From contig JALSRK010000076.1 in NCBI GenBank assembly GCA_026984795.1, positions 62,001-126,000 of the forward strand: a stretch of 64,000 bases of DNA. The letters are read 5' to 3'. The notes below the pieces were generated by a model that had not been told where the DNA came from, made no database searches, and worked only from the letters and a program-made list of their open reading frames with translations. Source of the DNA: Solibacteraceae bacterium (GTDB lineage: Bacteria > Acidobacteriota > Terriglobia > Bryobacterales > Bryobacteraceae). Below are positions 17,001 to 24,879 of this stretch, piece by piece. Within the stretch, counting starts at the first letter, position 1. Each line of letters begins with the position of its first letter. Made by a program: the position numbers and the translations under genes.

Positions 17001-18145
17001 AGTACCGGCTCACCTGTCTCAGTCCGGTCCTCATCGGGGACGGCTCCCACCTGGCGCCCATCGACTACATGGTCTGGCGCAACCAGGTGAACGTCCTGGA
17101 CCAGAACCGCATCTTCCGGTTGCTCGCCAAGGGTCCCCGGCTCGAGAACTACCTGAAGCAGATCCGCCGCGCCGACAAGCTGGACTTCGCTTCCTGGGGC
17201 GGCTTCGCCCAGAACTTCGCCGGCCGCCGGATCCCGTTCGAGCACCCCTCTTATGCAGCCTATTGGGAGAAGCTGGGCGCCGAACACCTCCGGATCCCCA
17301 CCTTCGTTTCTTCGCCTTCCGGCCCGTATCTGCCCGGCAGTGCGCTGAAAGGCGCGCTCCGGACCGCCTATCTCAGTCTGCGCGTCACGCCCGGGATGTT
17401 GAAGGACGTGGCTGCCCGGATGGGCAGGGAGAGGGGCACGAAGAGCCTGGGCGCGCTGCTCGAGGATCGCATCGCCGGCAGCGCCGGAACGAGCGTTTTG
17501 AAGCCTTTCAGCGTCGGCGACTCGACCCCTGTCGATCCGGGCGCGTTGAAGATCTTCCTGGTGCGCACCGCCACCCTGGCGCCGGGAGGCCCGGGGAAAC
17601 TGGCTTTACGCTGGCGGCAGGCCCCGCGGGGTTCGGTGGAGGCTGCGCGGCCGGAATCGAGCACGCCGCTGTTCGTCGAGATGGCCGCTCCGGACACCGT
17701 CTTCGAAGGCCGCTGGCGCGAGAACGGCTTCTACCAGCGGCCGGAAGTCGCGAAGGCCCTGCGCTGGAAGAACCCGCTCACCACGAAGTCGCTTATGGAG
17801 GCGGCGAACTCGGCGGCCGAGCGCTTGTTGCAGATCCAGCTCCGCTACGCCGAGATCGCCGGCCTGGATCTGCTGCGGGAGAACGTCCGCCGCCTCCTGG
17901 ACCGGCTCGCCCGGCTGCGCCGGGAACAGGCCTGCATGTTGTGTCTGGGATGGGGCGGGGGGTTCCTGAGCAAGTCCGCCGGCGGCAACCCCTCCGACGA
18001 AACGCACCGGCAGATCCTGGCCCAGTTGAGCTACTACAGCCGGGCCATCCGGAGCGGCTTGCCGTTTCCAAAGACCAGACGGATCGTCTTCCTCGAGGAC
18101 CGTCCAGCGGCCTTTCCGGGCTGGGCCCTGCTGGAAATCTCTTGA
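16997..18145 (+). CDS. csm5: Csm5, crRNA 3'-end capping subunit (Cas7-like)
   Basis: 382 residues, start overlapping the csm4 stop (ATGA). The N-terminal RAMP strand reads LTCLSPVLIGDGSHLAPIDY, typical of Csm5, followed by the motif PYLPGSALKGALRTAYL near residues 110-126 (PGSSxKGALRTA in the family). A C-terminal Gly-rich segment (LGWGGGFLSKSAGG) and PFPKTRRIVF match the family end. Csm5 sits at the 3' side of the crRNA and recruits trimming nucleases. This is the last csm gene: csm6, cas6, cas1, cas2 and an array are not seen downstream or upstream. Confidence 0.87.
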   Translation: MKYRLTCLSPVLIGDGSHLAPIDYMVWRNQVNVLDQNRIFRLLAKGPRLENYLKQIRRADKLDFASWGGFAQNFAGRRIPFEHPSYAAYWEKLGAEHLRIPTFVSSPSGPYLPGSALKGALRTAYLSLRVTPGMLKDVAARMGRERGTKSLGALLEDRIAGSAGTSVLKPFSVGDSTPVDPGALKIFLVRTATLAPGGPGKLALRWRQAPRGSVEAARPESSTPLFVEMAAPDTVFEGRWRENGFYQRPEVAKALRWKNPLTTKSLMEAANSAAERLLQIQLRYAEIAGLDLLRENVRRLLDRLARLRREQACMLCLGWGGGFLSKSAGGNPSDETHRQILAQLSYYSRAIRSGLPFPKTRRIVFLEDRPAAFPGWALLEIS

Positions 18146-18196
18146 ACCGTGCCTGCCCTCCGGCTTTTCACGCCCTCCTGCCGATTAGGAATAAGA

Positions 18197-18219
18197 GGCT
18201 CTCTGCTTGGAGGAGAGCC
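18197..18219 (+). terminator. Hairpin after csm5
   Basis: A perfect 7-base stem (GGCTCTC / GAGAGCC) with a 9-base loop lies 52 bases after the csm5 stop. It has no U-run, so it may be only a weak or Rho-assisted terminator separating the Csm operon from the ATPase gene. Confidence 0.35.
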
Positions 18220-18335
18220 GGTCCGCGTGTTACACTGCTGGCGACACCCGCGTAAGAGTCTCTGAACTTTGGATCGATCGGGCGCAGAGGGTGCCGTGGC
18301 CTGAGACGCGCGAGGGAGGAGCAAGCTGAGAACCG

Positions 18336-19229
18336 ATGTACGAGGCGTTCTTTGGTCTGAGCCGGAACCCCTTCAAGCTGAGCCCCGATCCGGCCTTCCT
18401 CTACCGCAGCCCGCAGCATGAGGAGGCGCTGGCGAACCTTATCTATGGGGTGCAGAGCCGTAAGGGGTTCGTGGTGCTCACCGGCGAGGTCGGTACCGGT
18501 AAGACTACGCTGCTCGAGTGCCTCCGGGATTTCCTCGTCTACCACCACATCGAGTTCGCCACTATCTTCAACTCCCGCGTCACTCCGGCCGAGTTCTTCG
18601 AGATGATCGCCTACGACTTCGACCTCCGGGTCGAGAAACCGGCCAAGACCGAGGTTCTGTTCGCGTTGAACCAGATGCTCATCCAGGTAGCCGACGAGGG
18701 CCGGACCACGGCGCTGATCATCGATGAAGCTCAGAACCTCGACTGGGACGTGCTGGAGGAGATCCGGCTCCTCGGCAATCTGGAAAGCCGCGAGGGCAAA
18801 CTGCTGCAGATCGTCATGGCCGGGCAGCCGGAACTGGACCGCAAGCTCGACGCCCCGAACCTGCGGCAACTGAAACAGCGCATCGTCCTGCGCTCGACCC
18901 TGCTGCCGTTCAAGGAGCACGAGACCGTCGAGTACATCAATAGCCGCATGGAAAAGGCGGGCATGCCGGACCAGCAGGTTTTCCCCCCGGAGCTGCTGGC
19001 CGAGATCCATACCCGCTCGCAAGGCATTCCCCGTGTCATCAACGCGATCTGCGACAACCTGCTGCTGACCGCCTTCGCCCTGGAGAGCCGCGTGGCCAGC
19101 GTCGAGATGCTCGATGAGGTCTGCGGCGACATGCGCCTGGAATGGCCGGGCCGCAGACGCCGGCAGGAAACCGTCGACGAGCCCTTTCCCCGCCCCCAAC
19201 TGTTCCGCCGGGACCTGGGGGGCGGCTGA
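18336..19229 (+). CDS. AAA+ ATPase of the ExeA/GspA (TIGR03015-like) family
   Basis: 297 residues beginning MYEAFFGLSRNPFKLSPDPAFLY, the hallmark start of ExeA-type secretion ATPases. Walker A is GEVGTGKTT at about residues 50-58, and Walker B is ALIIDEAQNL near residue 130. Sensor/arginine segments (QIVMAGQPELDRKL, LKQRIVLRSTLLPF) and the IPRVINAICDNLLLTAF helix follow. Homologues occur in type II secretion loci, in exopolysaccharide/exosortase loci, and as transposition-type ATPases (TniB-like). It lies 190 bases after csm5 on the same strand, so it may be separately transcribed. No peptidoglycan-binding domain is attached. The C-terminal 25 residues are Arg/Pro-rich. A link with the Csm complex is only suggested by position. 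Confidence 0.85.
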   Translation: MYEAFFGLSRNPFKLSPDPAFLYRSPQHEEALANLIYGVQSRKGFVVLTGEVGTGKTTLLECLRDFLVYHHIEFATIFNSRVTPAEFFEMIAYDFDLRVEKPAKTEVLFALNQMLIQVADEGRTTALIIDEAQNLDWDVLEEIRLLGNLESREGKLLQIVMAGQPELDRKLDAPNLRQLKQRIVLRSTLLPFKEHETVEYINSRMEKAGMPDQQVFPPELLAEIHTRSQGIPRVINAICDNLLLTAFALESRVASVEMLDEVCGDMRLEWPGRRRRQETVDEPFPRPQLFRRDLGGG

Positions 19230-19639
19230 CTTCCGGCCCGGCGCCGGCTCTCGCACCGGCCGCCGGAGCAACCCCGCTCCGTTCGCCCACCCGTCTGAAC
19301 CCTCCAATCGCCGGCTGCCCGAGACCTTGATGCCAGCCCGCAGCGCTGACGTGGCCGCGAAGGTGTTCGCCGATCCGGCCGCCTTAGGGGTGTGGGCGGC
19401 TGGGTGCGCCGTTCCGGCAGGGGGCTCCTTTCTGATCCCAGGGGTCCGGGCAGGCGCCCTCGGGGGAAGGCCTTAGAGGGAGTAGGGTTTCCCCCTGAAT
19501 AAATCACATCGGAAAATTCCGGATTTCGCTAAGGGCAACCTCTGAGCTAGCCTGTAAGTGGTTTTGCTTAGCGACCACCGGGGGGGCCATCGTTGCTTGG
19601 TTCGCCCGTAAGCGAAAGCTCTGAGAGGTTCTTGTTCTG
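19230..19639. other. Intergenic region with an inverted repeat
   Basis: No gene is supported in these 410 bases. The first part has the high-GC character of the neighbours, and from about 19480 the sequence becomes clearly more AT-rich. A perfect inverted repeat CGCTAAG (19527-19533) / CTTAGCG (19567-19573) lies 66 bases before the small repeat-protein gene and could be an operator or an RNA stem. Confidence 0.4.
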
Positions 19640-19930
19640 ATGCGAAATATTGCTGTGATTTCAATCGCTTGTGCTACACTGTTGCTGTTAGGCGCACTCT
19701 CGGCGAGCGCTGTAGTTGCGACCGTGCCGCAGAGCGATTTGGCGCTAGGGCCGTGGCCGGTGCCGCCACCCCCGCCGGATGACAAGAAGGGCGGCGGTTT
19801 GGCTTTGGGGCCGTGGCCGGTGCCGCCACCCCCGCCGGATGACAAGAAGGGCGGCGGTTTGGCTTTGGGGCCGTGGCCGGTGCCGCCACCCCCGCCGGAC
19901 GACAAGAAGGGCGGTGGCGGGCGTTTCTGA
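19640..19930 (+). CDS. Small secreted protein with three 20-residue Pro-rich repeats
   Basis: 96 residues. Residues 1-27 are a clear Sec signal peptide (MRNIAVISIACATLLLLGAL, cleavage near ASA-VVA). The mature part is almost entirely three copies of LALGPWPVPPPPPDDKKGGG, the last ending GGGGRF. The repeats are Pro- and charge-rich with no Cys, so the mature peptide should be extended and soluble. I do not recognise the family. It could be a surface or matrix peptide or a ribosomal-peptide precursor, although no modification enzyme adjoins. The repeats are nearly identical at DNA level. The gene sits in an AT-richer patch and is followed by a membrane-protein gene 94 bases downstream. Confidence 0.7.
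   Translation: MRNIAVISIACATLLLLGALSASAVVATVPQSDLALGPWPVPPPPPDDKKGGGLALGPWPVPPPPPDDKKGGGLALGPWPVPPPPPDDKKGGGGRF
19741..19919 (+). repeat. Three tandem 60-bp in-frame repeats
   Basis: Copies start at 19741, 19801 and 19861. The first 49 to 56 bases are the same in all three except for a few substitutions in the first ten bases (copy 1) and in the last part of copy 3. The period is a multiple of three and encodes 20 residues. There are no unique spacers. Confidence 0.95.
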
Positions 19931-20024
19931 GTGTAAGGATCCCCTGGATCCCACTCATCGCTCAGGTGCAGAAAGGCCAACGCGATTGTCGTAGCACGGT
20001 GCCCTGCCTAGCGCGCCGTGCAAA

Positions 20025-20702
20025 ATGAATCCATTTTGGTTAGCACTGGGGATCGGCGGTACTGCCCTGCAGGTGGCGGTGATCTACCGCATGATCCAGG
20101 GTTTCCATCGCCGCTATCCTGGTGTTTTCTTTTATCTCCTTGTCCTGTTTCTTACTTCTGTTATTGACTCCGCTGCTGCCTTTGACGCGACAGGATGGGG
20201 GACAGCCTACCGGCAGCACTACGTCTTCAACAACATCGCCCGACATTTGGCGGGCTTGGTGGCGGTTCTTTCGTTGTATTTTCGGGCTACTTGGAACCAC
20301 AGAAAACGGTTTCTCTTGCGTTTCGAAGTCCTCTTGTTGGTGGTCTGCGTGGCGGGGGTGAGCCTGTACTTCAACTATCATGGATCTCTTGATTCGGACT
20401 ATATCGCGAAGGCGGGGCGCGACCTGAGCTTCTTGACCGCACTGCTCAATCTCGTGCTCTGGTTTGCACTTATTCAATCCAGAAGCCGGGAGAGGGTACT
20501 TTTCCTTGTGAGTGGCGGTCTGGGACTCAACATGGCCGGCGAGGCAGTGGGGCAATCTCTTAACGCCATTAGCTGGAATCTCTGGCTCCTTGCTTCTCTA
20601 ATCGGCGTCGGCTCCCACATCCTTTGCCTCCTCATCTGGCTGCGGGCCATGAAGGTCTACTCCCTCGAACAGGCGGCAGCCGCCCAGGCCGAGGCTCGCT
20701 GA
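20025..20702 (+). CDS. Polytopic membrane protein of unknown function
   Basis: 225 residues with about six or seven hydrophobic segments (LALGIGGTALQVAVIYRMI, VFFYLLVLFLTSVI, LAGLVAVLSLYF, LLLVVCVAGVSLYF, LTALLNLVLWFAL, VLFLVSGGLGLNMAG, LWLLASLIGVGSHILCLLIW). No catalytic motif is visible. The short C-terminal tail is cytosolic-looking (EQAAAAQAEAR). Codon and base use are more AT-rich than the surrounding genes, together with the small repeat protein just upstream. Similar orphan membrane proteins are frequent in Acidobacteriota, but I cannot name the family. Confidence 0.75.
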   Translation: MNPFWLALGIGGTALQVAVIYRMIQGFHRRYPGVFFYLLVLFLTSVIDSAAAFDATGWGTAYRQHYVFNNIARHLAGLVAVLSLYFRATWNHRKRFLLRFEVLLLVVCVAGVSLYFNYHGSLDSDYIAKAGRDLSFLTALLNLVLWFALIQSRSRERVLFLVSGGLGLNMAGEAVGQSLNAISWNLWLLASLIGVGSHILCLLIWLRAMKVYSLEQAAAAQAEAR

Positions 20703-20728
20703 GCCGCCTCGGTCATCCTCCTGGTCTT

Positions 20729-20758
20729 TTGACCCCCACGGCGGCCCGGCGATAGAAT
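20729..20758 (+). promoter_or_regulatory. Sigma-70-type promoter of the oxidoreductase gene
   Basis: TTGACC (20729-20734), an 18-base spacer, and TAGAAT (20753-20758) match the -35 and -10 consensus at five of six positions each. Transcription would start near 20765, giving a leader of about 70 bases before the ATG at 20835. Confidence 0.6.
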
Positions 20759-20834
20759 GAGGATGTCTTTCACCGGCGGCGTCTCTCGCGCCCCGGGACG
20801 AATCAGTTCGGGCGGAACACAAAGGATCAGACTC

Positions 20835-22163
20835 ATGGCGGAGATTCATCGTTCATTCAACCGGCGGGACTTCTTGCGGCGGGCCGGCGTTGCCGGTGCG
20901 GCCTTCGGCGTCGGCGTTCCCAGCCGCGTGCTCGGGGCCAATGACCGCATCCGCATCGGCACCATCGGCGTCGGCGGCCGCGGCAGCCACGTCACCGGCT
21001 ACTTCGCCCGCATCGGCGAAGAGACCGGGGGCGTCGAGATCGCCGCTGTCTGCGACGTCTGGCGCAAACGCGTGAACCTCAACAAGAAGCGCTTCCACTG
21101 CGACGGTTATCTCGATTACAAGGAACTGCTGGCCCGCGACGACATCGACGCTGTCCTCATCGCCACGCCGGACCACTGGCACGCCACCATGGCCATCGAG
21201 GCCATGAAGGCCGGCAAGGACGTCTACCTCGAAAAGCCGATGTGCCACACCATCGACGAGGCCCGCCGCCTGGTCGAGACGGTGAAGGAGACCGGCCGGG
21301 TGCTGCAGGTCGGCTCCCAGACCACTTCCGCCGACCAGTGGTACAAGGCCAAGAAGGCCATCGCCGACGGCATGATCGGCCAGATGATCATGAGCCAGGG
21401 CTCCTACCACCGCAACTCGCCGAACGGCGAGTGGAACTGGCCCATCGATCCTCAGGCCGGCCCCAACGCCAAGGGCGACGAGTACATCGACTGGAAGATG
21501 TGGCTCGGTCCGGCGCCGGAGCGCCCCTACGACCCGGACCGCTACTTCCGGTTCCGGAAGTACTGGGACTATTCCGGCGGCATCGCCACGGATCTCTTCT
21601 ACCACGTCGTCGCCCCGCTGAACATCTGCTGGGGCGAGCCTCAGTTCCCCTACCGGGTCACCGCCAGCGGCGGCATCTATGTCTTCAAGGACCGCGAGGT
21701 GCCCGACACCTTCCACCTGATGGCCGAGTACAAGAAGGGCCACTCGCTGGTGCTCAGCTCTTCGATGGCGAACAGCCAGCACATCCCGGGCCTGATCCGC
21801 GGCCACCTGGGCACCATCATCATGGTCGAGCACGGCATGTTCGAGCGCTACGCGCCCTACATTACCGTGCGGCCGGACTACTCCGAGCGCAAGAGCCGCA
21901 ACGTGATCACCGAGGAGTACGCGGCGAAGTGGGGGACGGTGGACATCCGCATCCCGGTGAAGCGCGCCGACATGCTCGCCGACCACATCAAGAACTTCCT
22001 CGAGTGCATTCGCACCCGCGCCAAGCCCCACCTGGACGTCGAGACGGGCGCCAAGGCGCAGGTGGTGATCACCATGGCCGTCGAGGCCTACCGGCAGAAC
22101 AAAGTCTTGTTCTTCGACGAGGCGAACTGGAAGGTACTGGACCACCCGCCGGAGAAGGCGTAG
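20835..22163 (+). CDS. Tat-exported Gfo/Idh/MocA oxidoreductase
   Basis: 442 residues from the ATG at 20835, chosen because it gives a twin-arginine signal at once ([20 protein letters not shown]); an earlier in-frame ATG at 20757 overlaps the promoter. The Rossmann motif [12 protein letters not shown] follows the signal peptide, and [14 protein letters not shown] holds the family's EKP motif. The C-terminal half is the alpha/beta substrate domain ([40 protein letters not shown], the bacteroidete/acidobacterial subgroup). Such exported enzymes bind NAD(P) and oxidise or reduce sugars or glycosides in the periplasm. Together with the rhamnose genes downstream this fits glycan breakdown, but the substrate is unknown. 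Confidence 0.9.
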   Translation: MAEIHRSFNRRDFLRRAGVAGAAFGVGVPSRVLGANDRIRIGTIGVGGRGSHVTGYFARIGEETGGVEIAAVCDVWRKRVNLNKKRFHCDGYLDYKELLARDDIDAVLIATPDHWHATMAIEAMKAGKDVYLEKPMCHTIDEARRLVETVKETGRVLQVGSQTTSADQWYKAKKAIADGMIGQMIMSQGSYHRNSPNGEWNWPIDPQAGPNAKGDEYIDWKMWLGPAPERPYDPDRYFRFRKYWDYSGGIATDLFYHVVAPLNICWGEPQFPYRVTASGGIYVFKDREVPDTFHLMAEYKKGHSLVLSSSMANSQHIPGLIRGHLGTIIMVEHGMFERYAPYITVRPDYSERKSRNVITEEYAAKWGTVDIRIPVKRADMLADHIKNFLECIRTRAKPHLDVETGAKAQVVITMAVEAYRQNKVLFFDEANWKVLDHPPEKA

Positions 22164-22193
22164 GCGGCCGCCTCGCGCCGCTGCGGATAGTCT

Positions 22194-23123
22194 TCAAAGC
22201 AGGGCCTGGACCTTCTCCCAGTCGCCCGGCTCGCCGAATGGGACGCCTTTGATATTCCGGTCGATCGCCCGCAGCAACCCGGTGAGCACTTTGCCCGGGC
22301 CGGATTCGACGGCGCGGTCCACGCCCTGCGCCGCCAGGCGCCGTACCGACTCTTCCCAGCGCACGGGATTGGGAACCTGCTGATAGAGCCCCTCGCGCGC
22401 CTCGGCCCCGGTCCGGATCTCACGCGCCTGCCAGTTGTTGACCAGCGGGATTTCGAGATCCCGGAACTCGGTGGCGTCCAGGTCGGCCTCGAGCCGCTGC
22501 TGGGCGGGCCGCATCAGCGGACAGTGGAACGGCGCGCTCACCGGCAGCATCACCGCCTTGCGCGCCCCGGCGGCCTTGGCCAACTCCACGGCCCGCTCTA
22601 CGGCCCCTTTGTGCCCGGCGATGACGACCTGGGCCGGGGAGTTGAAGTTGGCCGCCGCCAGTACCTCGCCCTGGGCCGCCTCGGCCAGGATGCCGTCCAG
22701 TTTGCCCTCGGGCAGCATCAGCAGCGCCGCCATCGCCCCCACGCCCGGCGGCACGGCCTCTTGCATGTAGCGGCCGCGCTTGCGGACCAGGCGGACGGCG
22801 TCGGCCAGCCGGAGCGCCCCGGCGGCCACCAGCGCCGAATATTCGCCCAGGCTGTGCCCGGCCACGTAGTCCGGACGCACGCCCTTCTCTTTCAGCACGG
22901 CGTAGGCCGCCACTGACACGGTCAGAATCGCCGGCTGGGTGTTCTCGGTCATCTTCAGCTCGTCTTCCGGCCCCTCGAAGCAGAGCTCCGAGAGAGGGAA
23001 GCCGAGCGCCTCGTCGGCCTCCTCGAACACTTTCCGGGCGCAATCACAGGCCTCCGCGAGACTCTTGCCCATACCCGCGAACTGCGATCCTTGGCCGGGG
23101 AACAGAATGGCGAGTTTACCCAT
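22194..23123 (-). CDS. fabD: Malonyl-CoA:ACP transacylase
   Basis: 309 residues, the usual FabD length. It begins KLAILFPGQGSQFAGMGKSL with the GQGSQ motif, and the nucleophile elbow GHSLGEYSAL near residue 93 holds the active Ser. The catalytic His lies in SAPFHCPLM, and the ending PGKVLTGLLR is also conserved. The enzyme loads malonyl groups on acyl carrier protein for fatty-acid synthesis. Here it lies 59 bases downstream of the rhamnulokinase gene on the same strand rather than with other fab genes, which are not in the window. Confidence 0.95.
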   Translation of the reverse strand: MGKLAILFPGQGSQFAGMGKSLAEACDCARKVFEEADEALGFPLSELCFEGPEDELKMTENTQPAILTVSVAAYAVLKEKGVRPDYVAGHSLGEYSALVAAGALRLADAVRLVRKRGRYMQEAVPPGVGAMAALLMLPEGKLDGILAEAAQGEVLAAANFNSPAQVVIAGHKGAVERAVELAKAAGARKAVMLPVSAPFHCPLMRPAQQRLEADLDATEFRDLEIPLVNNWQAREIRTGAEAREGLYQQVPNPVRWEESVRRLAAQGVDRAVESGPGKVLTGLLRAIDRNIKGVPFGEPGDWEKVQALL

Positions 23124-23182
23124 AGAGACTCATTCTCGCCGACGGCCGCCCGCCCGCGCCACTTTCGAGGGGGCTGCCGCAC

Positions 23183-24652
23183 TCAGGCGGAGTGCAGCTC
23201 CTGGAACTTGCGGTAGGCTTCGTCCCAGCCCGCGGCGGGCTGCGGCTCGTACGTCTTGACTGGGAACGACTGCCGCACCACCGCCCGGGCTTCCTCGAGG
23301 CCGGTGAGAGCGCCGGCCCCGATGGCCTGGATGAGCACGTTGCCCGCCGCGGTGGCTTCGGTTGGGCCGGCGACGACGGTTCGGCCCGTGCAGTCGGCCG
23401 CGAGCTGGTTGAGAACCTCGTTCTGAGAGCCCCCGCCGACGATGTGGATCACGCCGATGCGGCGGCCCAGCAGCCGCTCCAGCGCCTCGAGCACCTGCCG
23501 GTAGCGCAGGGCGAGGCTCTCGAGAATCGTGCGGCAGAGCTCGCCGGGCGAGGCAGGCTCCTTCTGGCCCGTCTCGCGGCAATAGGCGGCGATGCGCTGG
23601 GGCATGTTGCCCGGCTCGGGGAAGCGGTCCGGATCGATTACGGCGGTAAAGGCCGGGGCTTCGCCGGCCAGCTTCGCCAGTTCCGCGTAGCTGTACTCGC
23701 GCCCCTCGAGCGCCCAGGCGCGGCGGCACTCCTGGATCAGCCACATGCCGGCGATGTTCTTCAGGAAGCGGATGCGGCCGCCGTAGCCCACCTCGTTGGT
23801 CAGGCCCGCCTGGCGCGCCTCCTCGTTGATCACCGGCTCGGCGAGTTCGACGCCCATCAAGCTCCAGGTGCCGGAGCTGATGTAGCACCAGCCGTCGCCC
23901 TCGGCGGGCACGGCGGCGACGGCGGCGGCGGTGTCGTGGCCGGCGGAAGCGAAGACCGGCGTGTCCGGATCCAGTCCGGTGGCCTCGGCCACCTCGGGCC
24001 GGACCGGACCGAGGCGCCTCCCCGCCGGGACGATCTCCGGAAGGATGCGCCCGGGCAGCCCCAGCCGTTCGAAGAGTTCCGTAGCCCAGCGTCGCTTCGC
24101 CGGATCGTAGAATTGCGACGTGGAAGCGAGCGTCAACTCGGCCTTCTGCACTCCGGTGAGCCAGTAGTTGAAGATGTCGGGCATGAAGAGCAGCTTGTCG
24201 GCCACTTCCAGCGCCGGGGCCCCGGCCAGCTTCATCCCGTAGAGCTGCGGCAGGGTGTTCAAGTCCATGAACTGGATGCCCGTGTAGCCGTAGAGTTCCT
24301 CGGCCGGCACCACCTCGGTGATCCTGGCGATCATGCCGTGGTTGCGGGCGTCCCGGTAGTGGCGCGGATTGTCCACCAGGGAGCCGTCGGAAGCGAAGAG
24401 CCCGAAATCGACGCCCCAGGTATCCACACCAATGCCGTCCAGCTTGAGTTTCCTCTCCCGCCCGGCCACGGACGCCCCGGCCAGGATCTCGTGCCAGAGC
24501 CGGAACGTGTCCCAATAGAACCCCTGGGGGATCCGCACCGGTTCGTTCGGGAAGCGGTGGAGCTCTTCGAGGGTGAGCTTGCCGCCGTCGAGCGAGCCGA
24601 GAATTGCGCGGCCCGAAGAAGCGCCGAGGTCGAAAGCAAGGAAGCGCCGCAT
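23183..24652 (-). CDS. rhaB: Rhamnulokinase
   Basis: 489 residues from the ATG at 24652, which gives the FGGY-kinase start MRRFLAFDLGASSGRAILG; longer frames to 24745 and 25010 lack homology. RhaB features are the phosphate-1 motif DLGASSGR, IPQGFYWDTFRLWHEIL, GVDTWGVDFGL, the second ATP motif FASAGHDTAAAVAAVP, CYISSGTWSLMGVEL, and IHIVGGGSQNEVLNQLAADCTG. It phosphorylates L-rhamnulose made from rhamnose. It is divergent from the alpha-L-rhamnosidase gene, so liberated rhamnose can be processed; isomerase and aldolase genes are not in the window. Confidence 0.93.
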   Translation of the reverse strand: MRRFLAFDLGASSGRAILGSLDGGKLTLEELHRFPNEPVRIPQGFYWDTFRLWHEILAGASVAGRERKLKLDGIGVDTWGVDFGLFASDGSLVDNPRHYRDARNHGMIARITEVVPAEELYGYTGIQFMDLNTLPQLYGMKLAGAPALEVADKLLFMPDIFNYWLTGVQKAELTLASTSQFYDPAKRRWATELFERLGLPGRILPEIVPAGRRLGPVRPEVAEATGLDPDTPVFASAGHDTAAAVAAVPAEGDGWCYISSGTWSLMGVELAEPVINEEARQAGLTNEVGYGGRIRFLKNIAGMWLIQECRRAWALEGREYSYAELAKLAGEAPAFTAVIDPDRFPEPGNMPQRIAAYCRETGQKEPASPGELCRTILESLALRYRQVLEALERLLGRRIGVIHIVGGGSQNEVLNQLAADCTGRTVVAGPTEATAAGNVLIQAIGAGALTGLEEARAVVRQSFPVKTYEPQPAAGWDEAYRKFQELHSA

Positions 24653-24842
24653 AAGCCCGCCAGTATAGCGCGCCGTCCGGAGCTTGTGCCCCGGCTCGCG
24701 GCGCCTGGCGGAAACGAGACGGACCGCTCTCCGGGGCGCTGTCATATTGGTGGCGCCCGGCGATACCGCGGGACCCGTGGCGGTCCCCCACGAACAGCGT
24801 GGGCGCGGTTGGAGAGCGAGTCAGCGTGTTCCACCGCTGAGG

Positions 24843-24854
24843 TGTGATATCACA
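24843..24854. promoter_or_regulatory. Palindromic operator candidate at the rhamnosidase start
   Basis: TGTGATATCACA is a perfect 12-base palindrome with TGTGA/TCACA arms, 25 bases before the rhamnosidase ATG. The arms resemble Crp or GntR-type half sites but with only two bases between them. Placed so close to the start it would act as a repressor site. Confidence 0.45.
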
Positions 24855-24879
24855 TTGGTGTTTCGATGGAGGCGGAATC

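Noticed and set aside
19741-19919. Tandem 60-base repeats close to the Csm genes as a possible CRISPR array
   Set aside because: The repeats are contiguous without unique spacers, keep a coding period of three, and encode a signal-peptide-led protein.
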